Assembly: GCF_000444995.1 (NCBI RefSeq) | Contig: NC_022041.1 | Location: forward strand, 284,001-348,000 | Length of the DNA stretch: 64,000 nt | Source: Paracoccus aminophilus JCM 7686 | GTDB taxonomy: Bacteria > Pseudomonadota > Alphaproteobacteria > Rhodobacterales > Rhodobacteraceae | Direction of reading: 5' to 3' | Part shown: positions 25,125 to 35,010 of the stretch, one piece after another | Layout of the letters: the number at the start of each line of letters is the position of its first letter | How positions within the stretch are numbered: position 1 is the stretch's first letter | Position numbers and translations under genes: made by a program | The notes under the pieces: generated by a model | Databases searched by the model: none | What the model saw: only the letters and a program-made list of their open reading frames with translations | Told to the model about the DNA's origin: nothing

Positions 25125-25697
25125 CTAACGACTGCCGCCGGGCACCCAGAGCACGTCGTCATGGCCGTCGTTATTCGCGATCCGGCCTGCGACGAACATC
25201 CAGTCTGACAGCCGGTTGAGATATTTCACTGCGGCCGGGTTGGCATCCTCGGTTTCGGCGAGGGCGGTGGCGGCGCGCTCGGCGCGGCGGGCGACCGTGC
25301 GGCACAGATGAAGATGGGCCGCGAGCACCGAGCCGCCGGGCAGGATGAAGCTGCGCAAAGGCGTCAGCCGGGCATTCATCACGTCGATTTCCGCCTCAAG
25401 CCGGTCGACCTGGCTGTCGATGATGCGCAAAACCGGATAGGGCGCGTCGGCATCTTCCTGCATCCGGGGGCGCGACAGATCGGCGCCGAGGTCGAAAAGG
25501 TCGTTCTGGATCGTCGCGATCTGGCCCGCAAGCTCACCCGTGGCATGAAGCCGGGCCAGCCCGAGCGTCGCATTGAGCTCGTCCACAGTGCCATAGGCAT
25601 CGACCCGGGCCGAGTGTTTCGCGACACGCTCGCCATTCGACAGAGCAGTTTCGCCCTTGTCGCCGGTGCGGGTGTAGATCTTGTTGAGAACGACCAT
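25125..25697 (-). CDS. Cob(I)yrinic acid a,c-diamide adenosyltransferase (PduO type)
   Basis: The 190-residue enzyme moves the adenosyl group of ATP to cob(I)alamin. The N-terminal ATP motif [14 protein letters not shown] and the C-terminal [18 protein letters not shown] and [14 protein letters not shown] are characteristic of the PduO/MMAB fold. The ATG at 25697 overlaps the stop of the small membrane protein gene before it (TGATG). Location near etf and acyl-CoA genes fits supply of adenosylcobalamin to a mutase encoded elsewhere. Confidence 0.94.
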   Translation of the reverse strand: MVVLNKIYTRTGDKGETALSNGERVAKHSARVDAYGTVDELNATLGLARLHATGELAGQIATIQNDLFDLGADLSRPRMQEDADAPYPVLRIIDSQVDRLEAEIDVMNARLTPLRSFILPGGSVLAAHLHLCRTVARRAERAATALAETEDANPAAVKYLNRLSDWMFVAGRIANNDGHDDVLWVPGGSR

Positions 25698-25897
25698 CAA
25701 AGCCCCCTCGACCACAGATAGGTCATCATAATGACAATGGCGATCGCTTGGGCGATCAGGCGCCAGCGCATCAGGCGGTTGCCATTGCGGCGGTTGAATT
25801 CTCCGCCTTTTGCAAAGCCTCCGACCCCGGTCATCAGAACGGCGAGGACGACAAGGCAGGAAAAGGCGGCGAGGTAGAATAGGGGATCTTTATGCAT
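25697..25897 (-). CDS. Twin-transmembrane small protein (HIG1-like)
   Basis: The 66-residue protein has two TM helices (about 7-26 and 44-63) around a basic loop GGEFNRRNGNRLMRWRLIAQ. This is the pattern of the alphaproteobacterial twin-transmembrane/HIG1-like family, some members of which accompany respiratory complexes. The function here is unknown. It is coupled to the cobalamin adenosyltransferase gene. Confidence 0.82.
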   Translation of the reverse strand: MHKDPLFYLAAFSCLVVLAVLMTGVGGFAKGGEFNRRNGNRLMRWRLIAQAIAIVIMMTYLWSRGL

Positions 25898-25906
25898 CTG
25901 ACAGAC

Positions 25907-26728
25907 CTAGCTTCGGCGTGCGAACCAGTCCAGAGCGCGCGTCGACAGGATGCGGCGCCCGATGCCGGACAAATAAGTGGGCGTGGTCACATAATAGCGA
26001 GCACGCGGATGGGCGCTTTCCAGCGCCTGCGCAATCTTTTCACTAACCGCGCGCGGAGGCAATTCAAATCGGTCCTTCTTGGCGGCGGGCTGGTACAGCC
26101 GTTTGAGCAGCGTCGCGCGGTATTGTTCGCGGCGCGGGCTGTTTTCCCAATCAATCCAACGCTCGAAATGGGGGATTGATTTGAGCCGGATGTCGGTGCC
26201 GATCGGGCCGGGCTCGATCAGCACGATCTTGATCGGCGTATCGGCCATTTCGAGGCGCAAGATATCGGTCAGCCCCTCCAGCGCGAATTTCGTCGCGGCA
26301 TAGGCGCCGCGCCACGGCACGCCGACCAGACCGAGGACCGAGCTGATGGTAACGACGCGGCCCTCTCCGATCTCGCGAAATTGCGGGATCAGGCGGCGGG
26401 TCAGGTCATGGGTGCCAAAGAGATTGGTCTCGAAGATCTCGCGCAGGCCGCCGCGTGGCAGGTCTTCGACCGCGCCGGGCAGGGCATAGGCGCCGTTGTT
26501 CACCAGCGCATGGACCGGCCCCAAGGACAGCGCATGGGCGACGCCGTCGGCTACGCTGGTGTCCGAGGCGAGATCGAGTGCGAAGCTTTCCAAGCCCTCG
26601 GCGCGCAGGGTGGCGGCATCCTCCTCGCGCCGGCAGGTGGCGAGAACGTGCCAGCCGCGGGCTTTCAGCAGATGCGCGGCATCCCGCCCGATCCCGGACG
26701 AGCAGCCGGTCAGAAGCGCAGTCTTCAT
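25907..26728 (-). CDS. SDR family oxidoreductase
   Basis: This is a 273-residue classical short-chain dehydrogenase. TGCSSGIG (7-14) binds the cofactor. NNGA is at 77-80, catalytic Ser130 is in TISS, and YAATK gives Tyr143 and Lys147. A basic residue after the first strand (TCRRE) suggests NADP. The C-terminal part ([32 protein letters not shown]) is of the retinol/steroid-dehydrogenase-like subgroup. The substrate is unknown. It overlaps the small gene upstream by 4 bases. Confidence 0.92.
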   Translation of the reverse strand: MKTALLTGCSSGIGRDAAHLLKARGWHVLATCRREEDAATLRAEGLESFALDLASDTSVADGVAHALSLGPVHALVNNGAYALPGAVEDLPRGGLREIFETNLFGTHDLTRRLIPQFREIGEGRVVTISSVLGLVGVPWRGAYAATKFALEGLTDILRLEMADTPIKIVLIEPGPIGTDIRLKSIPHFERWIDWENSPRREQYRATLLKRLYQPAAKKDRFELPPRAVSEKIAQALESAHPRARYYVTTPTYLSGIGRRILSTRALDWFARRS

Positions 26729-26916
26729 TTCTCGCTCGAAACCCGCAGGATGTGCATATTCGCATGGTTGGGGTTGTCGGATGCGGAAAAGCCGTAGCTG
26801 GACAGGGTCGGGGTGCTGGCAGGCGTCATCACACGTTCGCGGTTGAATTCAGGAGCATTTGCCAGCGCGACTACAATGAAAAGGCCGATCAGGGTCAACA
26901 AGATAACGCGATACAT
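26725..26916 (-). CDS. Small single-pass membrane protein, unknown
   Basis: The 63-residue protein starts at the ATG at 26916 with ACGGAG upstream; two TTG codons further out are less likely. It has a TM segment (about 3-20, [20 protein letters not shown]) and a short polar tail. I recognise no family. It is coupled to the SDR gene by a 4-base overlap. Confidence 0.6.
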   Translation of the reverse strand: MYRVILLTLIGLFIVVALANAPEFNRERVMTPASTPTLSSYGFSASDNPNHANMHILRVSSEK

Positions 26917-27099
26917 CAACAAACTCCGTCATTTCGCCTGAGTGCCAGCGCCGGGCGAGGGTGTGGCGGCCCAGACGGGCCTTTCATCACAAACCCGCCC
27001 CAGCCGGGCTTTGTTCCATCAGCAGATATTGGACCTTGGTCGCCCTCCGGCGAAAAATCCCGCTGGACCGAAGCGCGGCCCGGCCCTATTCACGAGCCT

Positions 27100-29328
27100 A
27101 TGTCAGACGATCCGAACCGCCCCGAAGGCGAGACCGAGAACACCGTTTCCGAACAGCTGTCGCGCGCCATTGGCGAGCGCTACCTGACCTATGCGCTCTC
27201 GACGATCATGAACCGCGCGCTGCCCGATGCGCGTGACGGTCTGAAGCCGGTGCATCGGCGCATTCTCTATGCGATGCGCGAGCTTCGGCTGTCGGCAACC
27301 GGTCCGTTCCGGAAATCGGCGAAGATCTCGGGCGATGTCATGGGCAATTATCACCCCCATGGCGACAGTGCGATTTATGATGCGATGGCGCGCCTCGCCC
27401 AGCCTTTCGTCATGCGCTACCCGCTGGTCGATGGTCAGGGCAACTTCGGCAATATCGACGGCGACAACCCGGCCGCCTCGCGCTACACCGAGGCGCGTCT
27501 GACCGCTGCCGCCGAGGCCCTGCTGGAAGGGCTCGCGGAAGATGCCGTCGATATGCGCGCGAACTATGACGGCACGCTTGAAGAGCCGGTGGTGCTGGCG
27601 GCGGCTTTCCCGAACCTGCTCTGCAACGGCGCTTCGGGGATTGCGGTCGGCATGGCCACGAACGTGCCGCCTCATAACCTCCATGAAGTCGTCGATGCCT
27701 GTCTGCATCTGATCAAGGCCCCCGATGCGCGCGACGAGACGCTGATCTCGATCATGCCGGGCCCCGATTTCCCGACCGGCGGCGTGCTGGTCGAAAGCCG
27801 CGATGTCATTGCCGAGGCCTACCGCACCGGACGCGGCAGCCTGCGCCTGCGCGCGCGATGGGCGGTCGAGGATCTGGGGCGCGGCCAATGGCAGATCGTC
27901 GTCACCGAGATCCCCTATCAGGTCGCGAAATCCAAGCTGATCGAGCGTCTGGCCGAGCTTATCCAGATCAAGAAGGTCCCGATTCTCGCCGATGTCCGCG
28001 ACGAATCGGCGGAAGACATCCGCATCGTGCTGGAGCCCAAGACCCGCGCGGTCGATCCCGAGCAGCTGATGGCGGCGCTCTTCCGCACCTCGGATCTCGA
28101 AGTGCGATTCGGGCTGAACATGAACGTGCTGATCGACGGACGGATGCCCAAGGTCTGCTCGCTGAAAGAGGTCCTGCGCGCCTTCCTCGACCACCGCCGC
28201 GAGGTTCTGGTCCGGCGCTCGAACTTCCGGCTCGCCAAGATTGCGGCCCGGCTCGAGGTGCTCGAAGGCTATATGATCGCCTTCCTCAATCTCGACCGCG
28301 TTATCGAGATCATCCGTTACGAGGAGGATCCGAAAGGGGTGATGGTCGCCGAGTTCAAGCTGACCGAGGTGCAGGTCGAGGCGATCTTGAACATGCGCCT
28401 GCGCGCCTTGCGCCGCCTCGAGGAAATGGAGCTGCGCGACGAGCAGAGCCGCCTTCTCGACGAACGCGCGGGGCTCGAAGGAATGCTCGCCGACGAAAGC
28501 CTGCAATGGGCCGAGATCTCGAACCAGCTGCGCGACGTGCGCAAGCAATTCGGGAAATCCGCGCCCGGCGGCCAGCGCCGCACCGAGATCGCTGAGGCCG
28601 AGGATGTCGGCCCGATCGACATGGATTCGATGATCGAGCGCGAGCCGATCACCGTGATCTTGTCGAAAATGGGCTGGATTCGCGCGATGAAGGGCCATCA
28701 GCCGCTCGATGCCGAGATCAAGTTCAAAGATGGCGACGGCCCGTTCATGGCCTTCCATGCCGAGACCACCGACAAGCTGATGGTCTATGGCGCGAATGGC
28801 CGCTTCTACACGCTGATCGGCGCGAACCTGCCAGGCGGGCGCGGCATGGGCGAGCCTTTGCGCCTGATGATCGACCTGCCGAATGACGCCGCTGTCATCG
28901 ACATGTTCGCCTGGCGCGACGGCGTGAAATATCTGGTTGCCTCGAAAGAGGGCGATGGCTTCATCGTCGGTGCCGCCGATATTCTGGCGCAGACCCGCGC
29001 GGGCAAGCAGGTGCTGAACGGCGAGGCGCTGCTTTGCAAGGTCGTGTCGGGCGATCACGTCGCGGTCGTCGGCGAGAACCGCAAGGTGCTGGTCTTCCCG
29101 CTCGACGAGCTGCCGGAAATGGCGCGCGGCAAGGGTGTGCGGCTTCAGAAGTTCAAGGACGGCGGGCTCTCGGATGCGAGCTTCATCACCTTGGCCGCGG
29201 GGCTATCGTGGAAAGACCCGGCGGGGCGGACCCGGCGCGAAGAAGATCTGACCGAATGGCTGGGCAAGCGCGGCACGGCGGGCCGGATGGCACCGCGCGG
29301 CTTCCCGCAGGACAACAAGTTCAACTGA
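27100..29328 (+). CDS. parC: DNA topoisomerase IV subunit A (ParC)
   Basis: ParC (742 residues) decatenates daughter chromosomes with ParE. The ATG at 27100 gives the normal N-terminus ([40 protein letters not shown]). The catalytic Tyr129 is in SRYTEARL, and the quinolone region [12 protein letters not shown] has Ser90 and Asp94. The C-terminal beta-pinwheel is short and of the ParC rather than GyrA type, without a GyrA box. The frame is open much further upstream, but that part is non-coding. A terminator follows. Confidence 0.96.
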   Translation: MSDDPNRPEGETENTVSEQLSRAIGERYLTYALSTIMNRALPDARDGLKPVHRRILYAMRELRLSATGPFRKSAKISGDVMGNYHPHGDSAIYDAMARLAQPFVMRYPLVDGQGNFGNIDGDNPAASRYTEARLTAAAEALLEGLAEDAVDMRANYDGTLEEPVVLAAAFPNLLCNGASGIAVGMATNVPPHNLHEVVDACLHLIKAPDARDETLISIMPGPDFPTGGVLVESRDVIAEAYRTGRGSLRLRARWAVEDLGRGQWQIVVTEIPYQVAKSKLIERLAELIQIKKVPILADVRDESAEDIRIVLEPKTRAVDPEQLMAALFRTSDLEVRFGLNMNVLIDGRMPKVCSLKEVLRAFLDHRREVLVRRSNFRLAKIAARLEVLEGYMIAFLNLDRVIEIIRYEEDPKGVMVAEFKLTEVQVEAILNMRLRALRRLEEMELRDEQSRLLDERAGLEGMLADESLQWAEISNQLRDVRKQFGKSAPGGQRRTEIAEAEDVGPIDMDSMIEREPITVILSKMGWIRAMKGHQPLDAEIKFKDGDGPFMAFHAETTDKLMVYGANGRFYTLIGANLPGGRGMGEPLRLMIDLPNDAAVIDMFAWRDGVKYLVASKEGDGFIVGAADILAQTRAGKQVLNGEALLCKVVSGDHVAVVGENRKVLVFPLDELPEMARGKGVRLQKFKDGGLSDASFITLAAGLSWKDPAGRTRREEDLTEWLGKRGTAGRMAPRGFPQDNKFN

Positions 29329-29355
29329 TCTTTGCCCTTATGGGCGTTGAAAACG

Positions 29356-29390
29356 AAGGCGCGGGGAAGCTTTTCCACCGCGCCTTTTCT
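29356..29390 (+). terminator. Terminator after parC
   Basis: A 9-bp stem (AAGGCGCGG / CCGCGCCTT) encloses a 13-base loop and is followed by TTCTTTT, 27 bases after the parC stop. Confidence 0.7.
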
Positions 29391-29406
29391 TTTGGGAATG
29401 GCCCGC

Positions 29407-29598
29407 TCAGTTCGAGCTGGTGAAGGGCATTCTCAGCCCCGAGGTTTTGGTCGACGGCTTGAAGATCGGGCTTTCGCTGCTCGGCGCAGAGATCGAGGAT
29501 TGCTCAAGCGAACCCTTCTTCGCGCCGCTGCAGGCAAGGGCCGGGACGGCGGTCAAGGCCGTCACGGTCAGGGCAACGGCGAGGGTCTTCATCTTCAT
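29407..29598 (-). CDS. Small secreted protein, unknown
   Basis: The 63-residue protein starts at 29598 with AAGGAG seven bases upstream. The N-terminus MKMKTLAVALTVTALTAVPALAC is a good Sec signal ending ALA; a lipoprotein reading with the following Cys is possible but the lipobox is imperfect. The mature part is a short Ser/Lys-rich, low-complexity peptide. No family is recognised. Confidence 0.6.
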   Translation of the reverse strand: MKMKTLAVALTVTALTAVPALACSGAKKGSLEQSSISAPSSESPIFKPSTKTSGLRMPFTSSN

Positions 29599-29716
29599 GG
29601 ACAGGCTCCTTCGGGTTGCGGACCCGCAGGGCAGGCGCCCCTTGGGTCGGTGGATCGAAGTCTTCAGTCTGACACGGGCAGGCCATCGGATCAATTCCGC
29701 CTGCCCGGATCGGGGA

Positions 29717-30331
29717 TCAGTCGCGCTTGACGTCTTTCCAGCCGGTGAGCATCGGTTTGACCAGATCCTCACGCTTCCAGAAGCAGTAATAAAGGATCAC
29801 CGCCAGATGCAGCAGCACGAGGACCAGTATGACCGAGCCGCCAAGCTCGTGCAGGCCGACCGCCTTGGACCGTGTGGCCGAGCTGACATAGCTCGCGAGC
29901 GGGCCGACGTTGATATAATCGTCGGGGTCAGAGATCAGCCCGGTCGTGACCTGCGCGATCAGCGCGGCCAGCATGGCAATGACCGAGAGCGCGCCAAGCG
30001 GGTTGTGACCGGGCCAATGGCTCGGCTCCCGCGCCAGAAAGCCGCGCGCATAGGTCAGCACCGTGCCCGGCCCGCGCAAGAAGGTGGAAAACCGCGCCGG
30101 TTTCGGCCCGAGAAAGCCCCAGATCAGGCGGAAGGCCAGAAGACCGATCACGACATAGCCGCACCAGAAATGCAGCGTCATTTTCAGCGGGCCGAACTGG
30201 CCCAGACACCAGGCGGCAATGACGAAAAACGCCAAAAGCCAGTGAAACCCGCGCAAAAGCGGGTCCCAAAGGCGGATCTTCTGGCGCTCGTCCGGGCCGG
30301 GACCCGCGTTGGGACCCAGATCGGGCATCAC
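29717..30331 (-). CDS. Cytochrome b561 / b-type membrane cytochrome
   Basis: This is a 204-residue four-helix membrane cytochrome. Heme-ligand histidines lie in RGFHWLLAFFVIAAW (helix 1), in the periplasmic and second-helix region (KMTLHFWCGYVVIGLLAFRLIWGFLGPKPARF), and in GLHELGGSVILVLVLLHLAVIL (helix 4). Such proteins pass electrons between the quinone pool and periplasmic c-type partners. It is coupled by a 4-base overlap to the cytochrome c' gene, a common pair. Confidence 0.92.
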   Translation of the reverse strand: MMPDLGPNAGPGPDERQKIRLWDPLLRGFHWLLAFFVIAAWCLGQFGPLKMTLHFWCGYVVIGLLAFRLIWGFLGPKPARFSTFLRGPGTVLTYARGFLAREPSHWPGHNPLGALSVIAMLAALIAQVTTGLISDPDDYINVGPLASYVSSATRSKAVGLHELGGSVILVLVLLHLAVILYYCFWKREDLVKPMLTGWKDVKRD

Positions 30332-30780
30332 TGTTTCTCGCGATAGGCGTCGTGGCAGGCCTTGCAGGCAGCGCCAAGCTTGCCGAGGACCGGCCCGACA
30401 TTGGCCTGCCCGCCCTTGACCGCCTCTGAGGCACCGGTCGCGGCTTCGCCGAGGGCGGCATATTTCGCCTTGAAATCGTCCATATTGGCCCAGATCTCGG
30501 ATTTCGCGGCAGTGTTCTTCACGTCTTTGAGCGACGAGCCTTCGACGAAATGCATCGGCAGCGTGTATTTGGTCAGAGCCTCGATATTGGCCGCCGAGGT
30601 CGAGGCCAGCATCTCATCATAGGCGATCTCGCCCTTTGCCATGCCCGCAAGCGGCGCCATATTGGCCCCCAGCATCTCGAAAAAGCCTTGCCGGGCTTTC
30701 ACATTGTCTTCGATCTTGTCATCGGCAAACGCCATGAACGGCAGGGCAATCAGGGTCGCGGTGGTCAGGATAAGACGCAT
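30328..30780 (-). CDS. Cytochrome c'
   Basis: This is a 150-residue periplasmic class II cytochrome c. A signal peptide (1-19, ending AFA) precedes a four-helix bundle, and the heme-binding motif CKACH (139-143) is near the C-terminus as in all cytochromes c'. The family binds NO and is linked to nitrosative stress and denitrification. The first gene of a pair with cytochrome b561. Confidence 0.94.
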   Translation of the reverse strand: MRLILTTATLIALPFMAFADDKIEDNVKARQGFFEMLGANMAPLAGMAKGEIAYDEMLASTSAANIEALTKYTLPMHFVEGSSLKDVKNTAAKSEIWANMDDFKAKYAALGEAATGASEAVKGGQANVGPVLGKLGAACKACHDAYREKQ

Positions 30781-30910
30781 TGGCTGTCCTCTTTGTCGGG
30801 GATGGCTGGATCAGCTTGAAGCGTTGCACAGGGTTTTCGGCGGCGCAACCACGCGCGCCGCGCACACGCAAAACTGTGATCGCAAAGGAGATTCGCGTCC
30901 GCGTCTTGCC

Positions 30911-31972
30911 CTAGGGCCAGTCGAGGTCCAGCCAGACCAGCCGGTGGCGCGAGGCCAGCGCGACGGTCTCGGCAACGGGATCGTCCGGCGTGGGCCAGAG
31001 CACGGCCGAATCGCGCACCCGCAAGCCGGGGGCGGGCAGCACGACATCGACGCGCAGATTGCCCGCCTTGTCGGGACGCCATTGCGCGGTGTCTTGCGCC
31101 GGATCGCCGCGGTGGCTGGCGTTGACGCCGGTTTGCGGCGCAAGCCTGCCGCCCTCGCTGACCGGAGCGGGGTCCTGCACCTGCGCCAGCAGCGCGGTGA
31201 TCGCCTCATGTGCGCCGTCACCGTCCAGCGGGTCGAGATTGGTGTCGCCCAGCACGACGAAAGGCGCCTCGGGCAGGTGCTGCAACCAGAAAGCGGTCTC
31301 ATCATGGTTGCGGCGGCGGTTGCGGTCCTTATGGCCAAAGACCGGGGGCGAGGCAGAATAAGCCAAAAGATGCAAGGGCTTGCCCGCGACGATCACCGGC
31401 ACATCCCAATGCGCCACCGAAGAGAGGCGCTGGACCGCGCTGATCTCGGCGGGCAGGTCCGGCATCCGGTTGCCCGGCAGATCTCGCCAGAGAAAGGCGC
31501 TGTAATCAGTGATCTCGCCGAAAGGATGGCGCGAGAGCAGCGCCATGCCGCTTTGGCCGGAAAACGAGCCATAGCCCTGCGCATCATCCGCCGTGCCCAG
31601 CCGCCCGTTCTGGTCGAGATCGAGCCCGGTCGCCATACCGCTGTTCGGGCGCGCGGCGAACAGATGGGGATAATCCGCGCCCGCCTTGGCCAGCTGGGCC
31701 TGAAGCTCTTTCAACGCCAGCAGGTCACGGTCCCAGTCCATCCCGGTCAAGAGCAGGATGTCAGGATCGGCCCGCGCGATCACCGCAACCACCGCCCCAA
31801 TCTGCTTGTCCTTGCCGCTAAGCAGATCGCGGTAAAGCAGTCCCGGCCCGTCTCGGGTCAGGTCGGGCGTATAAGTGGCGATTCGCAGCCGCTCGGCCCA
31901 AGCGGGGCTCGATGCGCAAAGGGCGACGCCAAGCGCCGCCCCGACCGAAAGGATGCGAGACCGCCAGGTCAA
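30911..31972 (-). CDS. Secreted EEP-fold (endonuclease/exonuclease/phosphatase) protein with altered active site
   Basis: The 353-residue protein has a signal peptide (1-26, ending AWA) and an EEP domain. The phosphodiester-cleaving family keeps Asn near the start, a Glu in LQE, D-x-N and a final D-H. Here the start is ATYTPDL (Asn absent), the second site is LLLTGMD (Glu absent), VVLGDTNLDP is intact, and the end is SRHRLVW (Asp to Arg). The related Rhodobacteraceae proteins I can recall look similar. Activity is doubtful. The ATG follows the leuD stop by 2 bases, so it is probably cotranscribed with leuD. Confidence 0.78.
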   Translation of the reverse strand: MTWRSRILSVGAALGVALCASSPAWAERLRIATYTPDLTRDGPGLLYRDLLSGKDKQIGAVVAVIARADPDILLLTGMDWDRDLLALKELQAQLAKAGADYPHLFAARPNSGMATGLDLDQNGRLGTADDAQGYGSFSGQSGMALLSRHPFGEITDYSAFLWRDLPGNRMPDLPAEISAVQRLSSVAHWDVPVIVAGKPLHLLAYSASPPVFGHKDRNRRRNHDETAFWLQHLPEAPFVVLGDTNLDPLDGDGAHEAITALLAQVQDPAPVSEGGRLAPQTGVNASHRGDPAQDTAQWRPDKAGNLRVDVVLPAPGLRVRDSAVLWPTPDDPVAETVALASRHRLVWLDLDWP

Positions 31973-31974
31973 GC

Positions 31975-32580
31975 TCAGACCCAGGGACGGCTTTGCGCCA
32001 TCTGGCCTTCGAAGCTGTCGATCTTCGAGGATTTTTCGAGGGTCAGGCCAATGTCATCGAGACCGTTGATCAGGCAATGCTTGCGGAACGGATCCATCTC
32101 GAAGGCGAAGCTTTGGCCGTCCGACGTAGTGACCTGCTGATTCTCGAGATCAACCGTCATGCGAGCATTGGCACCTTTGCGGGCGTCCTCCATCAGCACG
32201 TCGACGGCTTCTTTCGGCAGAATGATCGGCAGAATGCCGTTCTTGAAGCAGTTATTGTAGAAAATATCCGCGAAGCTTGTCGAGATCACCGCGCGGATGC
32301 CGAAGTCGAGCAGCGCCCAAGGCGCATGTTCGCGCGACGAGCCGCAGCCGAAATTGTCACCGGCGACGATGATCTGGCTGTCGCGATAGGCGGGCTGGTT
32401 CAACACGAAATCAGGCACTTCCTGCCCATCGGGGGTAAAGCGCATCTCGTCGAACAGGTTCTTGCCAAGGCCGGAGCGATGGATCGTTTTCAGGAACTGC
32501 TTGGGGATGATCATATCGGTGTCGATATTGACCAGGGGCATGGGGGCGGCAATACCGGTCAGTGTGGTAAACTTGTCCAT
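31975..32580 (-). CDS. leuD: 3-isopropylmalate dehydratase small subunit
   Basis: LeuD (201 residues) with LeuC isomerises 2-isopropylmalate in leucine synthesis. The start [31 protein letters not shown] is standard, as are [17 protein letters not shown] and [18 protein letters not shown]. The ATG at 32580 has AGGA seven bases before it; the upstream in-frame GTG is less likely. It is separated from leuC by an opposing membrane-protein gene. Confidence 0.96.
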   Translation of the reverse strand: MDKFTTLTGIAAPMPLVNIDTDMIIPKQFLKTIHRSGLGKNLFDEMRFTPDGQEVPDFVLNQPAYRDSQIIVAGDNFGCGSSREHAPWALLDFGIRAVISTSFADIFYNNCFKNGILPIILPKEAVDVLMEDARKGANARMTVDLENQQVTTSDGQSFAFEMDPFRKHCLINGLDDIGLTLEKSSKIDSFEGQMAQSRPWV

Positions 32581-32667
32581 ATTAGTCCTCACGGTTTGGG
32601 TTGGCGGCGTTCACGTCTGTGTGCATATTAGACATGAACTGTGCCGAACTCTTTTTCTGGTGTCTCT

Positions 32668-33270
32668 ATGGTTGAAACGATGACCCCCGCAACGTGGTGG
32701 GGATGTATTGGTTATGGCTGGACGCCGGAGATCGGCGATCCGAATATCTGGGGATGGCTGACCGTGCTGTCCTATCTGATCTGCTGCGGGCTTTCCCTTG
32801 CCGCAGCGGGGCGATTGCGGGGCCGAGGCGGACGCGGCCTGTGGTGCACGATATCGGGGCTGATGCTTTTTCTCGGCATCAATAAGCAGTTGGATCTGCA
32901 AACGGCGTTGACCGATACCGGCCGCTGCCTTGCCCATCTTCAGGAATGGTATGAAGGGCGTCAGCTGATCCAGATGCTGTTCATTGGCGGTCTCTTCGTG
33001 ATCATTTCGGCGATCTTCGCGCTGGCGCTGGCCAATATGCGCGGCAAGCTGCGCGCGAATCTGTTGGCGTTTCTCGGCCTGTTCGTTCTGCTGACCTTCG
33101 TGATGGTGCGCGCTGTGGGCTTCCATCATATGGATGCCCTTATCAGCGCCCAGATCGCGAGCGTCTCGCTGAACTTCGTGTTCGAGAACGTCGGACTGCT
33201 CATGATCGCTGCCAATGCCGTCGCCATCCTGCGAGCAACCGCGCCAGAGCGGCGCGGTCAGCCCGCCTGA
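32668..33270 (+). CDS. Membrane protein inserted between leuC and leuD, unknown
   Basis: The 200-residue protein has about five TM helices (GWLTVLSYLICCGLSLAAAGR, GLWCTISGLMLFLGINKQL, LIQMLFIGGLFVIISAIFALALA, ANLLAFLGLFVLLTFVMVRAVGF and a last one near VFENVGLLMIAANAVAIL). LNKQLDLQ-like and HHMD motifs resemble small integral membrane proteins seen beside isopropylmalate genes, but I cannot name a family. It runs against both leu genes. The ATG at 32668 is used; an upstream GTG frame from 32641 is possible. Confidence 0.75.
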   Translation: MVETMTPATWWGCIGYGWTPEIGDPNIWGWLTVLSYLICCGLSLAAAGRLRGRGGRGLWCTISGLMLFLGINKQLDLQTALTDTGRCLAHLQEWYEGRQLIQMLFIGGLFVIISAIFALALANMRGKLRANLLAFLGLFVLLTFVMVRAVGFHHMDALISAQIASVSLNFVFENVGLLMIAANAVAILRATAPERRGQPA

Positions 33271-33273
33271 GGC

Positions 33274-34713
33274 TTAGGCGACCTCTGCGGCCAGAACCTC
33301 GCGCACGTCGGTCAGATGACCGGCGATGCCCGCGGCAGCTGCCATGACCGGCGACATCAGATGGGTGCGGCCCCCGCGGCCCATCCGGCCCTCGAAGTTG
33401 CGGTTCGAGGTCGCGGCGCAACGCTCGCCCGGCGCAAGCTGGTCGGGGTTCATGCCCAGACACATCGAGCAACCGGCCAGACGCCATTCAAAGCCCGCAT
33501 CGGTGAAGATCTTGTCGAGACCTTCTTCTTCGGCCTGAATCCGCACCAGACCCGAGCCCGGCACGATCATGCCGCGCACGCCATCCGCCAGATGCTTGCC
33601 CTTGAGGATACCGGCTGCGGCGCGCAGATCCTCGATCCGGCCATTGGTGCACGACCCGATGAAGACCGCGTCGATCTTGATCTCATTGAGCGGTGTGCCC
33701 GGGATCAGGCCCATATAGTCGAGCGAGCGGCGCGCGGCTTCGACCTTGCCGCCTTCGAAGTCCTCGGGCGCGGGCACTTTATCGGTGATCGCCAGAACAT
33801 CCTCGGGCGAGGTGCCCCAGGTCACGACCGGCGCGATGTCTTCGCCACGAATGGTCACGACCTTGTCCCAATGCGCGCCTTCGTCGGTGAAGAGCGTTTT
33901 CCACCAGCTGACGGCGGCTTCCCAAGCGGCGCCCTTCGGCGCATGGGGGCGGCCCTTGCAATATTCGTAGGTCTTGTCGTCCGGCGCGATCAGACCGGCG
34001 CGGGCGCCGCCTTCGATCGCCATGTTGCAAACGGTCATGCGGCCTTCCATCGAGAGATCGCGGATCGCTTCACCGCAATATTCGATGACATAGCCGGTGC
34101 CGCCCGCGGTCCCGGTCTTGCCGATGACGGCAAGCGTGATGTCCTTGGCGGTCACGCCAGGGCGCAGTTTGCCGGTGATTTCCACCTTCATGTTCTTCGA
34201 TTTCTTCTGGATCAGCGTCTGGGTCGCCAGAACATGCTCGACCTCAGAGGTGCCGATGCCATGGGCCAGAGCGCCGAACGCGCCATGGGTCGCGGTGTGG
34301 CTGTCGCCGCACACGACGGTCATGCCGGGCAGGGTCCAACCCTGCTCGGGGCCGACGATATGGACGATGCCCTGACGGACATCCGACATCGGATAGTAGT
34401 TCAGCCCGAATTCACGGGCGTTCTTGTCGAGCTCGGCGACCTGAATGCGGCCCTCGGGGTTCTCGATCCCGTTCACGCGGTCGGCGGTCGTCGGCACGTT
34501 GTGGTCCGGCACGGCAATCGTGCGCTCGGGCGAATGGACCTTGCGGCCCGCCATGCGCAGGCCCTCGAAGGCCTGAGGCGAGGTCACCTCATGGACCAGA
34601 TGGCGGTCGATATAGAGCACGCAGGTGCCGTCCTCGGAACGGTCGACCACATGGGCGTCGAAAATCTTGTCATAGAGCGTGCGGGGCGCGCCCGCTTTGG
34701 TGTTGCCGGTCAT
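33274..34713 (-). CDS. leuC: 3-isopropylmalate dehydratase large subunit
   Basis: LeuC (479 residues) carries the [4Fe-4S] cluster of isopropylmalate isomerase. Cluster cysteines are seen in [22 protein letters not shown] and [23 protein letters not shown] and [32 protein letters not shown] are standard. The ATG at 34713 gives the normal N-terminus. A 30-codon ORF and two hairpins precede it. Confidence 0.96.
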   Translation of the reverse strand: MTGNTKAGAPRTLYDKIFDAHVVDRSEDGTCVLYIDRHLVHEVTSPQAFEGLRMAGRKVHSPERTIAVPDHNVPTTADRVNGIENPEGRIQVAELDKNAREFGLNYYPMSDVRQGIVHIVGPEQGWTLPGMTVVCGDSHTATHGAFGALAHGIGTSEVEHVLATQTLIQKKSKNMKVEITGKLRPGVTAKDITLAVIGKTGTAGGTGYVIEYCGEAIRDLSMEGRMTVCNMAIEGGARAGLIAPDDKTYEYCKGRPHAPKGAAWEAAVSWWKTLFTDEGAHWDKVVTIRGEDIAPVVTWGTSPEDVLAITDKVPAPEDFEGGKVEAARRSLDYMGLIPGTPLNEIKIDAVFIGSCTNGRIEDLRAAAGILKGKHLADGVRGMIVPGSGLVRIQAEEEGLDKIFTDAGFEWRLAGCSMCLGMNPDQLAPGERCAATSNRNFEGRMGRGGRTHLMSPVMAAAAGIAGHLTDVREVLAAEVA

Positions 34714-34800
34714 GGCTGTCTCTTTCTCAAAGAGTAGCTTGGGAAACTGGAGAGGCCGCAGCTTGCGGCGAAGGGCACAACGCCGTGCCCGCCACAACGA

Positions 34801-34893
34801 TCAAAGTCGGGCGGTAATCGAGAGGCTTTCGCCATAGAACCGGCCCGGCAGGCGGGCGCGATCATGAATGTCGAAGTAGATGAATCCTCGCAT
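34801..34893 (-). CDS. 30-codon ORF upstream of leuC (possible leader peptide)
   Basis: An ATG at 34893 opens a 30-residue frame (MRGFIYFDIHDRARLPGRF...) ending at a TGA 87 bases before leuC. Between them lie two hairpins, GGGCAC/GTGCCC (34773-34790) and CCGCA/TGCGG (34756-34768). The layout resembles an attenuator, but the peptide has only three Leu codons and five Arg, so it is not a classical leucine leader. Its ribosome binding site is weak. Codon choice looks coding. Confidence 0.4.
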   Translation of the reverse strand: MRGFIYFDIHDRARLPGRFYGESLSITARL

Positions 34894-35010
34894 GGCGGAT
34901 TATTTAAGCCCGAAAGGCATTTCGCGCAATATCCGTAAATCCGAAGTGACCTTTTCGTCCCCTTGCCGAGCGTCGAGGTCGGTGCGCAAGATGGGACGGG
35001 CAGGAATGGG

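Noticed and set aside
27103..29058. 651-codon minus-strand frame opposite parC
   Set aside because: It is an antisense shadow of parC with no domain and no start signal.
26455..29328. 957-codon frame suggesting a long N-terminal extension of ParC
   Set aside because: The first 215 codons overlap the SDR and small membrane genes on the other strand and have no ParC character; ATG 27100 gives the standard N-terminus.
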